Below are positions 25,339 to 34,467 of a stretch of 43,744 nt of DNA, piece after piece. The translations under genes were made by a program, and so were the position numbers. This DNA is from Spirochaetaceae bacterium (GTDB lineage: Bacteria; Spirochaetota; Spirochaetia; WRBN01). The stretch spans positions 1 through 43,744 of the forward strand of contig WRBN01000003.1 of assembly GCA_009784515.1 (NCBI GenBank), given 5' to 3'. How positions within the stretch are numbered: position 1 is the first letter of the stretch; every line of letters begins with the position of its first letter. The notes below the pieces were generated by a model that was not told the origin of the DNA, did not search any database, and saw nothing but the letters and a program-made list of their open reading frames with translations.

Positions 25339-26964
25339 CTACCCATTATCAAAATCACCCACAGCAGCCTTAACAAAAGCATTAAAAAGCGGGTGGGCTG
25401 CAAAAGGTTTACTCTTAAATTCGGGGTGGAATTGTCCGGCAATAAAAAACTTGTGGCTAGGTAACTCCATAATTTCTACTAAATTAAGCTGCTCGTTTAT
25501 ACCGCTAAAAACAAAACCGGCTTCTTCAAATTGTGTGCGGTAACTATTATTAAATTCATACCTGTGGCGGTGGCGCTCGCTAATTTGCGGCCGGCCATAA
25601 ACTTTAAAGGCTAAACTACCGGCCGTTAAAGCCGCCGAATAACTGCCCAAGCGCATCGTACCGCCTAAGCCGGCTATCTTTTTTTGCTCTTCCATCATAG
25701 TAATAACGGGCTGCTGAGCATTTTTATTGAATTCTAGCGAGTTAGCCCCAGCAATGCCTAACACATTACGGGCAAACTCGATAGCCATACACTGCATACC
25801 TAGGCAAATGCCGAAAAAAGGAATATTAAACTCGCGCGCATACTTAATGGCTAAAATATTACCCTCTATGCCGCGTTCGCCAAAACCGCCGGGCACTAAA
25901 ATACCTTGCGCTTCTTTAATCATTTGCCACGCTGCACTGTTATTATCGGCCTCCAGCTCTTCGCTCGAGACATTAACTAAATTAAGCTGCACTTTATTGG
26001 TAATAGCGGCATGGTAAAGAGCCTCGTTTACCGATTTATAAGCATCTTTATGAGCCACATATTTACCTACTAAGGCAATGGTAACTGTAGGTTTATCTTT
26101 TTTGGTAACAATCCCAACAATATTATGCCATTTTTCTAAGTTCGCTTTAGGAGCTTGGCCGGTTAATTTTAAGGCCTCCAGCAACACTTCGTCTAGGCCT
26201 TGCCGCTCGATAATCTGCGGTATATCGTAGATGGTGCTGGTACTGGGGGTGTTGTAAGCCGAGATAACTGCTCGGTCGTCAACATCACAAAATAGAGCAA
26301 TTTTGCGTTTAAGTTCATCACTTAACGGCAAGGCGCTACGGCAAACAATCGCCGTGGGATTAATCCCCGCCGCTCGTAGCTCACGCACCGAGTGCTGAGT
26401 GGGTTTGCTTTTTATTTCTTCGGCGGCCATTAAATAGGGCACTAAAGTTAAATGCACATAAGCCACGTTGTGGCGGCCTTCTTCGCGCCGCAGCTGCCTA
26501 ATGGCCTCGAGGAAAGGGATACTCTCTATATCGCCCACCGTACCGCCTACTTCGATAATGGCAATATCAGCCCCCGCAGCGCATTGCTTAATACGGCGTT
26601 TAATCTCATCGGTAATATGCGGGATTATCTGTACCGTTTTACCTAAATAATCACCCTGCCGCTCGTTTTTAATTACGGTATCGTAAACAAGACCGGTAGT
26701 CATAATATTATTTTTAGTTACTACCAAGTGGGTAAAACGTTCGTAGTTGCCTAAATCGAGGTCGGCCTCGCCACCGTCTTCGGTTACATAAACTTCACCA
26801 TGTTCGTAGGGGTTCATCGTCCCCGCATCAATATTTAAATAAGGGTCTATTTTTTGCAGGCTTATCTTAAAGCCGCGTGCCTCCAGCACCGCCCCTAAAC
26901 TACTTACAATTAAACCTTTACCTAAACTGCTGGCTACGCCACCGGTTACAAAAATGTATTTCAT
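25339..26964 (-). CDS. pyrG: CTP synthase
   Basis: 541 residues. Converts UTP to CTP using ATP and glutamine. The N-terminal synthetase domain starts [17 protein letters not shown] (P-loop-like) with [22 protein letters not shown]. The C-terminal class I glutaminase has the nucleophile elbow GICLGMQC and the His-Glu pair in GQFHPEF. Full length with no anomalies. The start lacks a Shine-Dalgarno; TATAAT ends 8 nt before the ATG. Convergent with pfk. Confidence 0.97.
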   Translation of the reverse strand: MKYIFVTGGVASSLGKGLIVSSLGAVLEARGFKISLQKIDPYLNIDAGTMNPYEHGEVYVTEDGGEADLDLGNYERFTHLVVTKNNIMTTGLVYDTVIKNERQGDYLGKTVQIIPHITDEIKRRIKQCAAGADIAIIEVGGTVGDIESIPFLEAIRQLRREEGRHNVAYVHLTLVPYLMAAEEIKSKPTQHSVRELRAAGINPTAIVCRSALPLSDELKRKIALFCDVDDRAVISAYNTPSTSTIYDIPQIIERQGLDEVLLEALKLTGQAPKANLEKWHNIVGIVTKKDKPTVTIALVGKYVAHKDAYKSVNEALYHAAITNKVQLNLVNVSSEELEADNNSAAWQMIKEAQGILVPGGFGERGIEGNILAIKYAREFNIPFFGICLGMQCMAIEFARNVLGIAGANSLEFNKNAQQPVITMMEEQKKIAGLGGTMRLGSYSAALTAGSLAFKVYGRPQISERHRHRYEFNNSYRTQFEEAGFVFSGINEQLNLVEIMELPSHKFFIAGQFHPEFKSKPFAAHPLFNAFVKAAVGDFDNG

Positions 26965-26972
26965 GGAACTTT

Positions 26973-27001
26973 ATTATAGCAGCTTGCCCGCCGCTAGGCA
27001 A
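26973..27001 (-). promoter_or_regulatory. pyrG promoter, near-leaderless
   Basis: Minus strand: TTGCCT (27001-26996), 17-nt spacer, TATAAT (26978-26973), 8 nt, ATG. The expected leader is zero to two nucleotides, so attenuation control of the kind seen for pyrG in Bacillus is unlikely here. Confidence 0.65.
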
Positions 27002-27121
27002 GTAGCTTTTAAAACTAAAGCCGGCAACATATTTTTAAAAATTTATCTGCTAAAAAGAGCCTCTTTAAACCCATAAAACTGTATGTTACAACTATTTTAC
27101 AAAATCTATGACTTATAATAC

Positions 27122-27168
27122 TTGTATATTGTAAACAAATAATATATAATACTACTTTGTTTACAATA
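27122..27168 (+). promoter_or_regulatory. promoter wrapped by a 13-bp inverted repeat
   Basis: TTGTAT (27122-27127), 17-nt spacer, TATAAT (27145-27150). A perfect inverted repeat, TATTGTAAACAAA (27127-27139) and TTTGTTTACAATA (27156-27168), brackets the -10 box and the expected start site. This looks like an operator, or a hairpin at the 5' end of the transcript. The lipoprotein gene starts 130 bp downstream. Together with the next entry it covers the 332-bp gap 26965-27297. Confidence 0.6.
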
Positions 27169-27238
27169 GCTTGCATCAAAATTGTAGCGGTACCCCGGTT
27201 TACGTAGTTGATAAATTAATGTACAGTGCCATTTTGCT

Positions 27239-27268
27239 TTGAGTAATGCAGCTAATATTAGTTATAAT
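27239..27268 (+). promoter_or_regulatory. proximal promoter of the repeat lipoprotein
   Basis: TTGAGT (27239-27244), 18-nt spacer, TATAAT (27263-27268), then AGAGGAG 12 nt further and the ATG at 27298. Confidence 0.5.
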
Positions 27269-27297
27269 ACTAAATACATCAGAGAGGAGATAAAACT

Positions 27298-30200
27298 ATG
27301 ACAAAGCTAATTAAAACACACCACATTTTACTCTTATTAACGGTTTTAGCTTTTGCTGCCTGTAATAACCGCAGTGCCAGCAGTAGCAACAACAACGATG
27401 CAGGCCAAACCGGCAGCGAGGGGTCTGTTACTTCTGCCGTCGGGCATATTTCCTTGCCTAGCCACGAGCAAATTTTAGCTACGGTAACCAGCGCTATGCA
27501 CGAAGTAAGCAGCCGTTATCCTATTTCCTTTAACGATGACGATATAGCTATTATATCTTTTACCGTTAATGATAACCCGGCCGGCCCTACCGCTAGGCCC
27601 GATGACCGTATTAATTTAGTAATTAATATAGATATTGGTTTAGTAGCCGGCAGCAGCCAAGATATGGCTTTTAAATCGGCCATACGCGGGGTTTTGCACA
27701 GCTTATTTGAATACACCGGCTTTAGCAACCGCATATTTGAGATTACCGGTGAAGCTAGAAGCCCCTTGCCCGACCTTAATACCGTTAGAGCTGCCATTTT
27801 AGCTGTAAACCCGGCGATAGATATTTACTCTATTATTTACACAGCTGCCGGCGAGCAGGTTACGGATAGTATTAACCGTTTTGCTAATACCCCTATTGTG
27901 GTAGATGTTACCTTTAATTATGATTTACCTATAGGAACCCTAGATTACAGCACTGTAGAGGCCGCTATTAACGCTTTATTTACCGGCTTTAACAACCTTA
28001 ACATTAAAGCTGTGGGGAATAATATTAATGACCCTACCGTTGCCTTACCTAGCAGCCAAGCTATTGTTGATGCCGTTTTTAGTGCCGGCGCCCAATATAG
28101 CAGCGTTAATATTAGCCGTTACACTTTAAATGGACTAGATGTTAGCGCCAGCCGCGACCGGGCCGACCCAACCACCAACCCGGCTATTGTGGTGGAGCTA
28201 AGCTACCACTTTACTACGGCTAACCTAAATGACGCTATCAGGGCTGCTATTACCGGCTTGTTTAGTAACTATGGCTTTACCAATGTAAGCATTACCCCAA
28301 CCGGTACGCAGCTGTTTGCTTTGCCCAGCCGTGCTGAGGTAGAGGCTGCCATAAGAGCCGTAACCCCCGCTGCCAATATAACGCTAACGGCGATAACTTA
28401 CACCGCCGCCGGTAATAACATTAACGTCAGTGCTAATGTGCTGGCCAATACCCTTATTAATGTTGAGGCAGCCTTTAATTACACCTTACCCATAGGCCAA
28501 GCAATTGATACCGGTGCCGTTAATACCGCCATTGCTGCTCTTTTTAATAATTTCACCAATGGCGGTAACAGCTTTAGCGCCACCGGCTCTAACACCACCA
28601 GCCCAATACGTCCGCTGCCGGCTCGTAGTGCCATTGTTACCGCTGCCGAAACCGCCGGTGCCCGCTCCGAGAGTGTCCTTATTACCGGTTACACCTTAAA
28701 CGGTAGTAATGTTACTAACAGCAGCAGTGCCGATATAACTACAAACCCGGCTATCGTGGTTGAAATAAGTTACCATTTTACCGGCACTAACCCGGTTAAT
28801 GCTATCCGCACCGCTATTACCGCCCTCTTTACCGATGCAGGTTTTACCGGCAACGTAACGATTACCCCAGTTGGTACCTCTTTACTGGCTTTACCCAGCC
28901 GTGCTCAAGTAGAGCAAGCTATCAGGGCGGTAGACCCGGCTATCAACTCCGCTAGTGTAACCGTTATAACGTACACCGCTGCCGGTAACAACATTATCAA
29001 CAGTGTTGATGCTTTAGCGAACGCCCTTATTAACATCGAGGTAACTTTTAGTTACACCCTGCCTATTGGGCAAACGGTAAATAGCAACGATGTTACCGCC
29101 GCTATAGCGGCCCTCTTTAACGGCTTTACTAACAGCGGTAACAGTTTTAGCGCCACCGGCCTTAACACCACCAGCCCTATCAGGTTATTGCCGGCACGGC
29201 ACGCTATTATTACCGCCGCCGAAGCCGCCGGTGCCCGCCCCAACAGTGTAACCCTTACCGCTTACACCCTAAACGGCAACAATGTTACCGATGGCGCTAA
29301 TGCCGATATAACCACCAATCCCGCTATTGCCGTGCAGTTAAGTTACGAGTTTACCGGCACTAACCCTATTAATGCTATCAGGGCTGGCATTACTGCCTTA
29401 TTTACCGATGCCGGCTTTAACGTAACGGTTACTCCCGTAGGAACCGAGTTATTCTTATTACCCACAAGAGCTAATGTTATTACCGCCATAGAAGGGATAA
29501 GAAGTGTAGCGATACCGGCCCCCAACTTAATTGAAGTAGGGGTAGAAGGCGGCGTTATTATTACCTACACCGTTAATGGCAACGATATTGCCGGCAGTCA
29601 CGCTTTGGCTAATGCGCCTATCGCCATTAATATAAGTTACTGGCATAGCGGCAGTAACCACTGGAGTAATGTACAAAGTGCCGTAAGAGGCTTATTTAGC
29701 AGCTTTAACAATGTAACTATTACACAAGGCACTTTAACCCCAGTTTATACTTTACCGCTTACTGAGTCGGCCTTAGTATTGGCGGTGCGTAGTTTTATCG
29801 AAAACCGTACCGGTCTTAGCGGTACAGGCAACTTTACCGGTATTACCTTAACGGTAGATAACTTTGCCCGTAACAGAATTACCCTTACCACCGGCTTTAC
29901 TACCCCTGTTGGTACCGGTTTAACTAACAATGCCGCCCAAGCGGCTATTGTAAACCATGTAAACTCGTTATTGCACAATACGGCGGTAAACCCTTTAATT
30001 AACTTTGCCGGCTCGCCCAATAACGGCCAGCTTATTGTAAATGTTAGTGTAAGCGAAGTACCACCCATCGTGCAATTTCCTCCGGCCGGCTCGCGCACTC
30101 CTGAACTAGCCGAAATTACCGGTACCATTAACAGCTTTTTAAGTTTATGGGCTGAAGGTAACAACAATGGTTCGGTTCGGCAAAGGATAATTAGGCCAGT

Positions 30201-30858
30201 ACCATTATTTACCGGTGTAGTAGCCAGCAACAATTTAACGGCTACTAGACAAAATACCGCACACCGCGAAGTAGATTTTGGTATGTTTGCCTTACCGCAG
30301 CATATTGGCGATATTGCCATAACTAATGGCGGGGTAACGGCAGGAGCTATCTTTAGCGTACGTGTGCCTTTATATAACTTAACCGAGATGCCGCCCTCAG
30401 GCCTTAATATTATTCTTAATAACGCTACCGAAACCGGTGCGGCCCGTAATATGATAGGGCTAGGCTGGAGGCCGGTTACTATGGGCACTTTACCGCGCCC
30501 GCCGGCACCCAATGCTACTCCTAATGCTTGGCATAGCGGCTTAAATAACGGTAATGTGTTTACCACACCTACGGTAAATAATGTTAATAGCCACCCTGTC
30601 CCGGCTTTTAGGGTACAAGGTACCGAAAACCGTGAACGTATGGATTTACGCGGTTTGCATTACCGTATTTACCAATTTGAGATTGTGCGCCTTAATAACA
30701 GATACGAAATACGTAACGTTAGCTACATAGATTATGATAGTACAGGCCGTATTATTTTTCACATTAGGTATACTAATACCAACAATAGGCCCGACCAATT
30801 AATCCGCACCGCACCGCTGATGGATTTACTTACTTTATATTTTTGGCCGCGTAATTAA
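27298..30858 (+). CDS. large repeat lipoprotein, probably surface exposed
   Basis: 1186 residues. Signal peptide with lipobox AFAAC (Cys22), then a Ser/Asn-rich linker. Residues about 53-818 are built of alternating 90-99 residue modules of two types: type A has YTAAGNN, LPIG and AIAALFN; type B has YTLNG, TTNPAIVV, SYHF and AI-ALF-GF. Each begins LP(S/A)R. The two types share a strand-helix pattern (a small alpha/beta fold whose last helix is AI..LF). The C-terminal ~270 residues are unique. No enzyme motif seen; an adhesin or structural surface role is a guess. AGAGGAG gives a good ribosome site. Confidence 0.8.
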   Translation: MTKLIKTHHILLLLTVLAFAACNNRSASSSNNNDAGQTGSEGSVTSAVGHISLPSHEQILATVTSAMHEVSSRYPISFNDDDIAIISFTVNDNPAGPTARPDDRINLVINIDIGLVAGSSQDMAFKSAIRGVLHSLFEYTGFSNRIFEITGEARSPLPDLNTVRAAILAVNPAIDIYSIIYTAAGEQVTDSINRFANTPIVVDVTFNYDLPIGTLDYSTVEAAINALFTGFNNLNIKAVGNNINDPTVALPSSQAIVDAVFSAGAQYSSVNISRYTLNGLDVSASRDRADPTTNPAIVVELSYHFTTANLNDAIRAAITGLFSNYGFTNVSITPTGTQLFALPSRAEVEAAIRAVTPAANITLTAITYTAAGNNINVSANVLANTLINVEAAFNYTLPIGQAIDTGAVNTAIAALFNNFTNGGNSFSATGSNTTSPIRPLPARSAIVTAAETAGARSESVLITGYTLNGSNVTNSSSADITTNPAIVVEISYHFTGTNPVNAIRTAITALFTDAGFTGNVTITPVGTSLLALPSRAQVEQAIRAVDPAINSASVTVITYTAAGNNIINSVDALANALINIEVTFSYTLPIGQTVNSNDVTAAIAALFNGFTNSGNSFSATGLNTTSPIRLLPARHAIITAAEAAGARPNSVTLTAYTLNGNNVTDGANADITTNPAIAVQLSYEFTGTNPINAIRAGITALFTDAGFNVTVTPVGTELFLLPTRANVITAIEGIRSVAIPAPNLIEVGVEGGVIITYTVNGNDIAGSHALANAPIAINISYWHSGSNHWSNVQSAVRGLFSSFNNVTITQGTLTPVYTLPLTESALVLAVRSFIENRTGLSGTGNFTGITLTVDNFARNRITLTTGFTTPVGTGLTNNAAQAAIVNHVNSLLHNTAVNPLINFAGSPNNGQLIVNVSVSEVPPIVQFPPAGSRTPELAEITGTINSFLSLWAEGNNNGSVRQRIIRPVPLFTGVVASNNLTATRQNTAHREVDFGMFALPQHIGDIAITNGGVTAGAIFSVRVPLYNLTEMPPSGLNIILNNATETGAARNMIGLGWRPVTMGTLPRPPAPNATPNAWHSGLNNGNVFTTPTVNNVNSHPVPAFRVQGTENRERMDLRGLHYRIYQFEIVRLNNRYEIRNVSYIDYDSTGRIIFHIRYTNTNNRPDQLIRTAPLMDLLTLYFWPRN
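27766..29750 (+). repeat. alternating A/B modules in the lipoprotein gene, 570-bp period
   Basis: Module starts (the LP codons) at about 27766 (A), 28045 (B), 28321 (A), 28615 (B), 28891 (A), 29188 (B) and 29457 (a diverged A). A to A is about 570 bp. The middle copies 28321-28890 and 28891-29456 are closest, sharing long near-identical protein blocks such as GNSFSATG and TTSPIR. They could recombine and change copy number. Confidence 0.75.
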
Positions 30859-30863
30859 TTTAT

Positions 30864-31005
30864 GCCCGTAGGGATTCAGGTCTAATACCTCGACCCTTAA
30901 GGGCGTAACCGTTGAGAATGTTTTGCGGCGGTTTTCGTAAGAAAACCTGTAAGCCCGCCCTGTAATACTTCGCCGTTTACGGCGGGGATAGGTGGGTGGT
31001 AGCAA
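30864..31005 (+). repeat. R2 repeat, full copy B
   Basis: Starts 5 bp after the lipoprotein stop. Same order as copy A: GGTCTAATACCTCGACCC, CCC-TTAA-GGG, GGTTTTC-GTAA-GAAAACC (30930-30947), CCCGCC...GGCGGG, ATAGG, TAGCAA. The tetraloop is GTAA here and GTGA in copy A, both GNRA, so RNA structure seems conserved. This, the next hairpin, an R3 and an R1 copy fill the 30859-31174 gap. Confidence 0.7.
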
Positions 31006-31013
31006 AAACTTTA

Positions 31014-31048
31014 CAACGCTTTATCCACTCCCTGTGGATAAAGCGTTG
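31014..31048. repeat. perfect 15-bp hairpin with two DnaA-box-like sequences
   Basis: CAACGCTTTATCCAC, loop TCCCT, GTGGATAAAGCGTTG. The right arm with the last loop base is a perfect DnaA box on the minus strand (TTATCCACA); the left arm is an 8-of-9 match (TTATCCACT). Half of it recurs at 1905-1920. Confidence 0.6.
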
Positions 31049-31055
31049 CTGCTAG

Positions 31056-31080
31056 CTCCTTTTCACCAGCGAAGGGGAGT
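31056..31080. repeat. R3 palindrome
   Basis: CTCCTTTTC, ACCAG, CGAAGGGGAG with small mismatches: same family as 25295-25326. It lies in the convergent gap between the lipoprotein gene and dnaK. Confidence 0.5.
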
Positions 31081-31091
31081 TCTTGTTGCTT

Positions 31092-31115
31092 GGTGCCTAT
31101 AAATGGATAGTTACC
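31092..31115 (+). repeat. R1 palindrome, orphan copy 4
   Basis: GGTGCCTAT, AAATGG, ATAGTTACC. Unlike other copies it has no promoter 16 bp away on either side. A second half-site, TTTGGTATCTGTAAA, follows at about 31121. Confidence 0.6.
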
Positions 31116-31174
31116 GCCATTTTGGTATCTGTAAAAAAGGAATAATTATTGCTGCTTTAATTAGGTTTAAATAA

Positions 31175-31196
31175 AAAGAGGGCTTTTGCCCTCTTT
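31175..31196 (-). terminator. dnaK terminator
   Basis: AAAGAGGGC, loop TTTT, GCCCTCTTT: a perfect 9-bp stem; read on the minus strand it is followed by more T residues. It lies about 80 bp after the dnaK stop. Confidence 0.85.
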
Positions 31197-31278
31197 AATT
31201 GTTTTATTACTTCATAATAAATAAAAGTAACCTTGTAAACGCCACCTAAGGGTACACAATCTTAGGTTTTGCCGTCTG

Positions 31279-33213
31279 CTAACCCTGTTTATCGTCATCA
31301 ACCACTTCAAAGTCGGCATCTACCACATTATCATTATGCGGTGCTGCGGCTTCTTCCGATTGCGGTCCAGCCTCAGCGTGCGGAGCTCCTTCCGCTGATG
31401 CCCCACCGGCAGCTTGTTGGCTGTAAATTTTTTCGGCCATTTTGTGGCTGGCTTGTTTTAAGGCTTCGCTTTTGGCTTTAATATCGGCCACATTTTCGCT
31501 ATTAAGCACCGCTTTAAGGTCGTTCACCGCAGCTTCGATGGCAGCCTTTTCAGTAGCATCAACTTTATCGCCGTGCTCATTTAAGCTCTTTTCTACGCTG
31601 TAAATTAAATTATCAGCTTCGTTTTTAGCTTCTACGCGTTCTTTAAGTTCGCGGTCGCTTTTGGCATTCATTTCAGCATCTTTAACCATACGTTCAATTT
31701 CGGCCTCGCTTAAACCCGATGAACTTTCGATACGTATCTTTTGCTCTTTGCCGGTACCTAAATCTTTAGCACTAACACTTACGATACCGTTGGCATCAAT
31801 ATCAAAGCTTACCTCAATCTGCGGTGTGCCGCGCGAGGCCGGCGGAATATCGGCTAAATCAAAACGGCCAAGCGTGCGGTTTTGGTCGGCACGTTCGCGC
31901 TCACCTTGCAGCACGTGTACACTAACGGCCGGTTGATTGTCGGCAGCAGTGCTAAATACTTGGCTTTTTTTGGTAGGAATGGTAGTGTTGCGCTCAATCA
32001 GCTTAGTCATAATACCGCCTAAGGTTTCGATACCCAAACTTAATGGAGTAACATCAAGCAGTACCACATTTTTTACATCACCGCCAATTACGCCACCCTG
32101 TATGGCAGCTCCGGCAGCTACTACTTCATCGGGGTTGACGCTCTTGTTAGGCTCTTTACCAAATAAATCTTTAACCAACTTTTGTACGGCCGGGATACGG
32201 GTAGAGCCGCCCACTAAAATAACTTCATTAATATCACCGGCTTTAAGGCCGGCATCAGTTAAAGCTTTCTCGCAAGGGCCTTTGGTACGGTTTACTAAAT
32301 CGGCAGTCATTTGATCAAATTTGGCGCGGCTAAGCTCCATCTGTAAATGCTTCGGGCCGCTGGCATCGGCCGTAATAAAAGGCAAATTGATAGAGGTGCT
32401 CATACTGTTAGAAAGCTCAATCTTGGCTTTTTCGGCGGCCTCTTTTAGGCGCTGCAAAGCCATACGGTCGTTTGATAAATCGATAGCACTGGTCTTTTTA
32501 AATTCGTCAATTAACCAGTTAATAATAGCTTGGTCAAAGTTATCACCGCCCAAGTGGGTATCGCCGTTGGTACTTAATACCTCAAAAACGCCATCACCCA
32601 GCTCGAGAATACTTACGTCAAAAGTCCCGCCGCCTAAGTCGTACACGGCAATTTTTTCGTCTTTATTTTGTTTGTCTAGGCCGTAAGCCATCGCAGCGGC
32701 CGTTGGTTCGTTAACGATACGTTTTACATCTAGTCCGGCAATTTTACCGGCATCTTTGGTGGCTTGCCTTTGGGCATCGTTAAAATAAGCCGGCACGGTG
32801 ATAACGGCCTCCGTTACCGTTTCGCCTAAATAATCTTCGGCGGTGCGTTTCATTTTTTGTAAAATAGCGGCACTAATTTCGGGCGGCGAGTAAAGTTTGC
32901 CGCGCACATCAACGCGGCAATCGCTGTTGGGACCGGCCTTAATGTGATAAGGAATGCGGCTAAGCTCATCGCTTACCTCACCATAGTTGCGCCCCATAAA
33001 ACGTTTAACGCTGTAAATAGTGTTTTCGGGGTTGGTTACCATTTGGTTTTTAGCACTTTGCCCTACCAGCAGCTCGCCTTTATCGGTATAAGCCACAATA
33101 GACGGTGTAGTACGCTGCCCCTCTGAGTTTTGAATAACTATGGGGTCACCATTTTCAATAACGGCCACACAGCTGTTAGTTGTTCCTAGGTCGATACCTA
33201 TAATTTTACCCAT
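31279..33213 (-). CDS. dnaK: chaperone DnaK (Hsp70)
   Basis: 644 residues. ATP-driven folding chaperone acting with GrpE and DnaJ. The ATPase domain has [54 protein letters not shown] and [12 protein letters not shown]. The linker and peptide domain begin [14 protein letters not shown], and the tail is the expected acidic [14 protein letters not shown] precedes the ATG. It is last in the run grpE, vapB, vapC-remnant, dnaK on the minus strand; dnaJ is not in the window. Confidence 0.98.
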   Translation of the reverse strand: MGKIIGIDLGTTNSCVAVIENGDPIVIQNSEGQRTTPSIVAYTDKGELLVGQSAKNQMVTNPENTIYSVKRFMGRNYGEVSDELSRIPYHIKAGPNSDCRVDVRGKLYSPPEISAAILQKMKRTAEDYLGETVTEAVITVPAYFNDAQRQATKDAGKIAGLDVKRIVNEPTAAAMAYGLDKQNKDEKIAVYDLGGGTFDVSILELGDGVFEVLSTNGDTHLGGDNFDQAIINWLIDEFKKTSAIDLSNDRMALQRLKEAAEKAKIELSNSMSTSINLPFITADASGPKHLQMELSRAKFDQMTADLVNRTKGPCEKALTDAGLKAGDINEVILVGGSTRIPAVQKLVKDLFGKEPNKSVNPDEVVAAGAAIQGGVIGGDVKNVVLLDVTPLSLGIETLGGIMTKLIERNTTIPTKKSQVFSTAADNQPAVSVHVLQGERERADQNRTLGRFDLADIPPASRGTPQIEVSFDIDANGIVSVSAKDLGTGKEQKIRIESSSGLSEAEIERMVKDAEMNAKSDRELKERVEAKNEADNLIYSVEKSLNEHGDKVDATEKAAIEAAVNDLKAVLNSENVADIKAKSEALKQASHKMAEKIYSQQAAGGASAEGAPHAEAGPQSEEAAAPHNDNVVDADFEVVDDDKQG

Positions 33214-33242
33214 TTTTTGTTTATCTCCTATATTTTATTTAA

Positions 33243-33270
33243 CTGAAAAGTGAAAGGTGAAAACTGAAAA
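33243..33270. repeat. heptanucleotide tandem repeat before dnaK
   Basis: Four 7-bp units: CTGAAAA, GTGAAAG, GTGAAAA, CTGAAAA. It lies in the leader between the vapC remnant and dnaK. The minus-strand RNA can also pair TGAAAGGT with ACCTTTCA across this region. Confidence 0.6.
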
Positions 33271-33297
33271 ATGCTTACCTTTCATTTTTTTTAATTT

Positions 33298-33661
33298 TTA
33301 TTTTCTCTCCCAATTTTCCATCTTTACCCCTGCAATACGGCTAAAATGTGTCGTATTATTTGCTAATCATTCGCTATTGCAGTTCTGCTATCATCATATC
33401 CATATTATCTAGCCGAATAGCTGCATACTCTTCAGCTGTATTTTCATCAATATAAATAACAGGCAGTTTACTAACTAAGGACATTACATGGTCATATAAT
33501 ATTTTGCTGCCTTTCTTTTTTAAACCAAACACAATTTCAGCATAAGTAATAACACTAATAGCCAAATCTTTTAAGTTAAAGCTATCTACCTTTTTCAATA
33601 AATTCTCTGAGTAGCCACGTATAAACAAACTCACAATATCCGTGTCTAATAAGTATCTCAT
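33298..33661 (-). pseudogene. vapC: VapC-type PIN toxin, frameshifted
   Basis: The first 95 codons are PIN-like: YLLDTDIVSLFI (Asp6), ISVITYAEIVFGL (Glu), AEEYAAIR, NMDMMIAE (Asp). Then the frame ends. In another frame just downstream the expected PIN C-terminus appears: NNTTHFSRIAGVKMENWERK and a stop at 33298-33300. About 8 codons are missing at the junction. The last acidic/Asn element is therefore out of frame, and the toxin is probably dead. Its start overlaps the antitoxin stop by 4 bp. Confidence 0.75.
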
Positions 33662-33891
33662 AGCTCTATCTCACGCGGAGTATCGTTAAGTGTTTCTCGC
33701 TCTGTACTAAAATTTGGACAACAACCATAAGCGTCATCTAATATCTTATGCCAATCACTCTTTTCAATAACAGGAGATATTACTATACCTTTAGCTGTCT
33801 GCTCAACTTTAACCTTATCTGCCTGTAAACGTATTTCTTTAGGTAAACGTATGGCTTGTAAGCCGTTACTTATAAACACCTCTGCTATCAT
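33658..33891 (-). CDS. vapB: VapB-type antitoxin (AbrB/SpoVT fold)
   Basis: 77 residues. AEVFISNGLQAIRLPKEIRL and VEQTAKGIVISPV are the swapped-hairpin DNA-binding motif of VapB/MazE antitoxins; the C-terminal DWHKILDDAYGC part would wrap the toxin. A very strong ribosome site, AAGGAGGTG, lies 6 nt before the ATG. It sits 30 bp downstream of grpE, inside the heat-shock operon, with a broken toxin gene. Confidence 0.8.
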   Translation of the reverse strand: MIAEVFISNGLQAIRLPKEIRLQADKVKVEQTAKGIVISPVIEKSDWHKILDDAYGCCPNFSTERETLNDTPREIEL

Positions 33892-33921
33892 AGCACCACC
33901 TCCTTAACTCTCCACTATCAA

Positions 33922-34467
33922 CTAAGTTTTAGCCTTTGCTACCTTCACTACCGCCGGTCTTAACACCCTATCGTTAAGTTTATAGCCGGATTGGTACTCT
34001 TCTACCACCGTATCTTTGGTTAGTTTGCCGCTTTCATCTTCGGCCATTGCAATGGCTTGGTGTACTTCGGGGTTAAACTCTTCGCCGATAGTGGCAATTT
34101 TAACCAGTCCTTTATTTGTAAGCAGCTCGATTAAACTTTTGTTAATCATCTCTACTCCCGCTTTAACGGCTTCAATATCATTAGCGGCTAGGGCGGCTTC
34201 TTCGGCGCGGTCAAAGTTATCCAGTACATCAAGCATACCTTTCATTAAATCGGCATTTGCATATAAAATGGCCTCGCCTTTTTCTTTAACCATACGTTTG
34301 CGGTAGTTTTCGTAATCGGCGTGTTTACGCAAAAATTTATCTTGCAAATCGGCATTAAGTTCTTCCAGCTCGCCTATACGTTCCTTTAAGCTTTGTAGCT
34401 CATCTTTTTCTTTGTCGTCATTATTATTACTTGCTTCTTGTTCTGGCACGGCTCTTTCCTTAAACAT
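33922..34467 (-). CDS. grpE: nucleotide exchange factor GrpE
   Basis: 181 residues. Exchanges ADP on DnaK. A charged N-terminal tail (EQEASNNNDDKEKDEL), a long coiled coil (LKERIGELEELNADLQDKFLRKHADYENYRKRM), then the four-helix bundle and beta domain (MLDVLDNFDRAEEAA, EEFNPEVHQAIAM, VVEEYQSGYKLNDRVLRPA). All family hallmarks are present. No Shine-Dalgarno is seen at the ATG, and no CIRCE element upstream, so HrcA control of this promoter is not supported. Confidence 0.96.
   Translation of the reverse strand: MFKERAVPEQEASNNNDDKEKDELQSLKERIGELEELNADLQDKFLRKHADYENYRKRMVKEKGEAILYANADLMKGMLDVLDNFDRAEEAALAANDIEAVKAGVEMINKSLIELLTNKGLVKIATIGEEFNPEVHQAIAMAEDESGKLTKDTVVEEYQSGYKLNDRVLRPAVVKVAKAKT

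Noticed and set aside
27766-29750. The lipoprotein repeats as BIG or cadherin domains
   Set aside because: The modules contain a conserved helix (AI..LF..GF) and lack the all-beta pattern and signature residues of those domains.
31014-31048. Replication origin
   Set aside because: Only two DnaA-like boxes in one hairpin, and no dnaA, dnaN or gyr genes nearby.
31937-32686. Long open frames on the plus strand inside dnaK (and similar ones inside ftsK, pyrG and the lipoprotein gene)
   Set aside because: They are antisense shadows of strongly conserved genes, with no family motifs or ribosome sites of their own.
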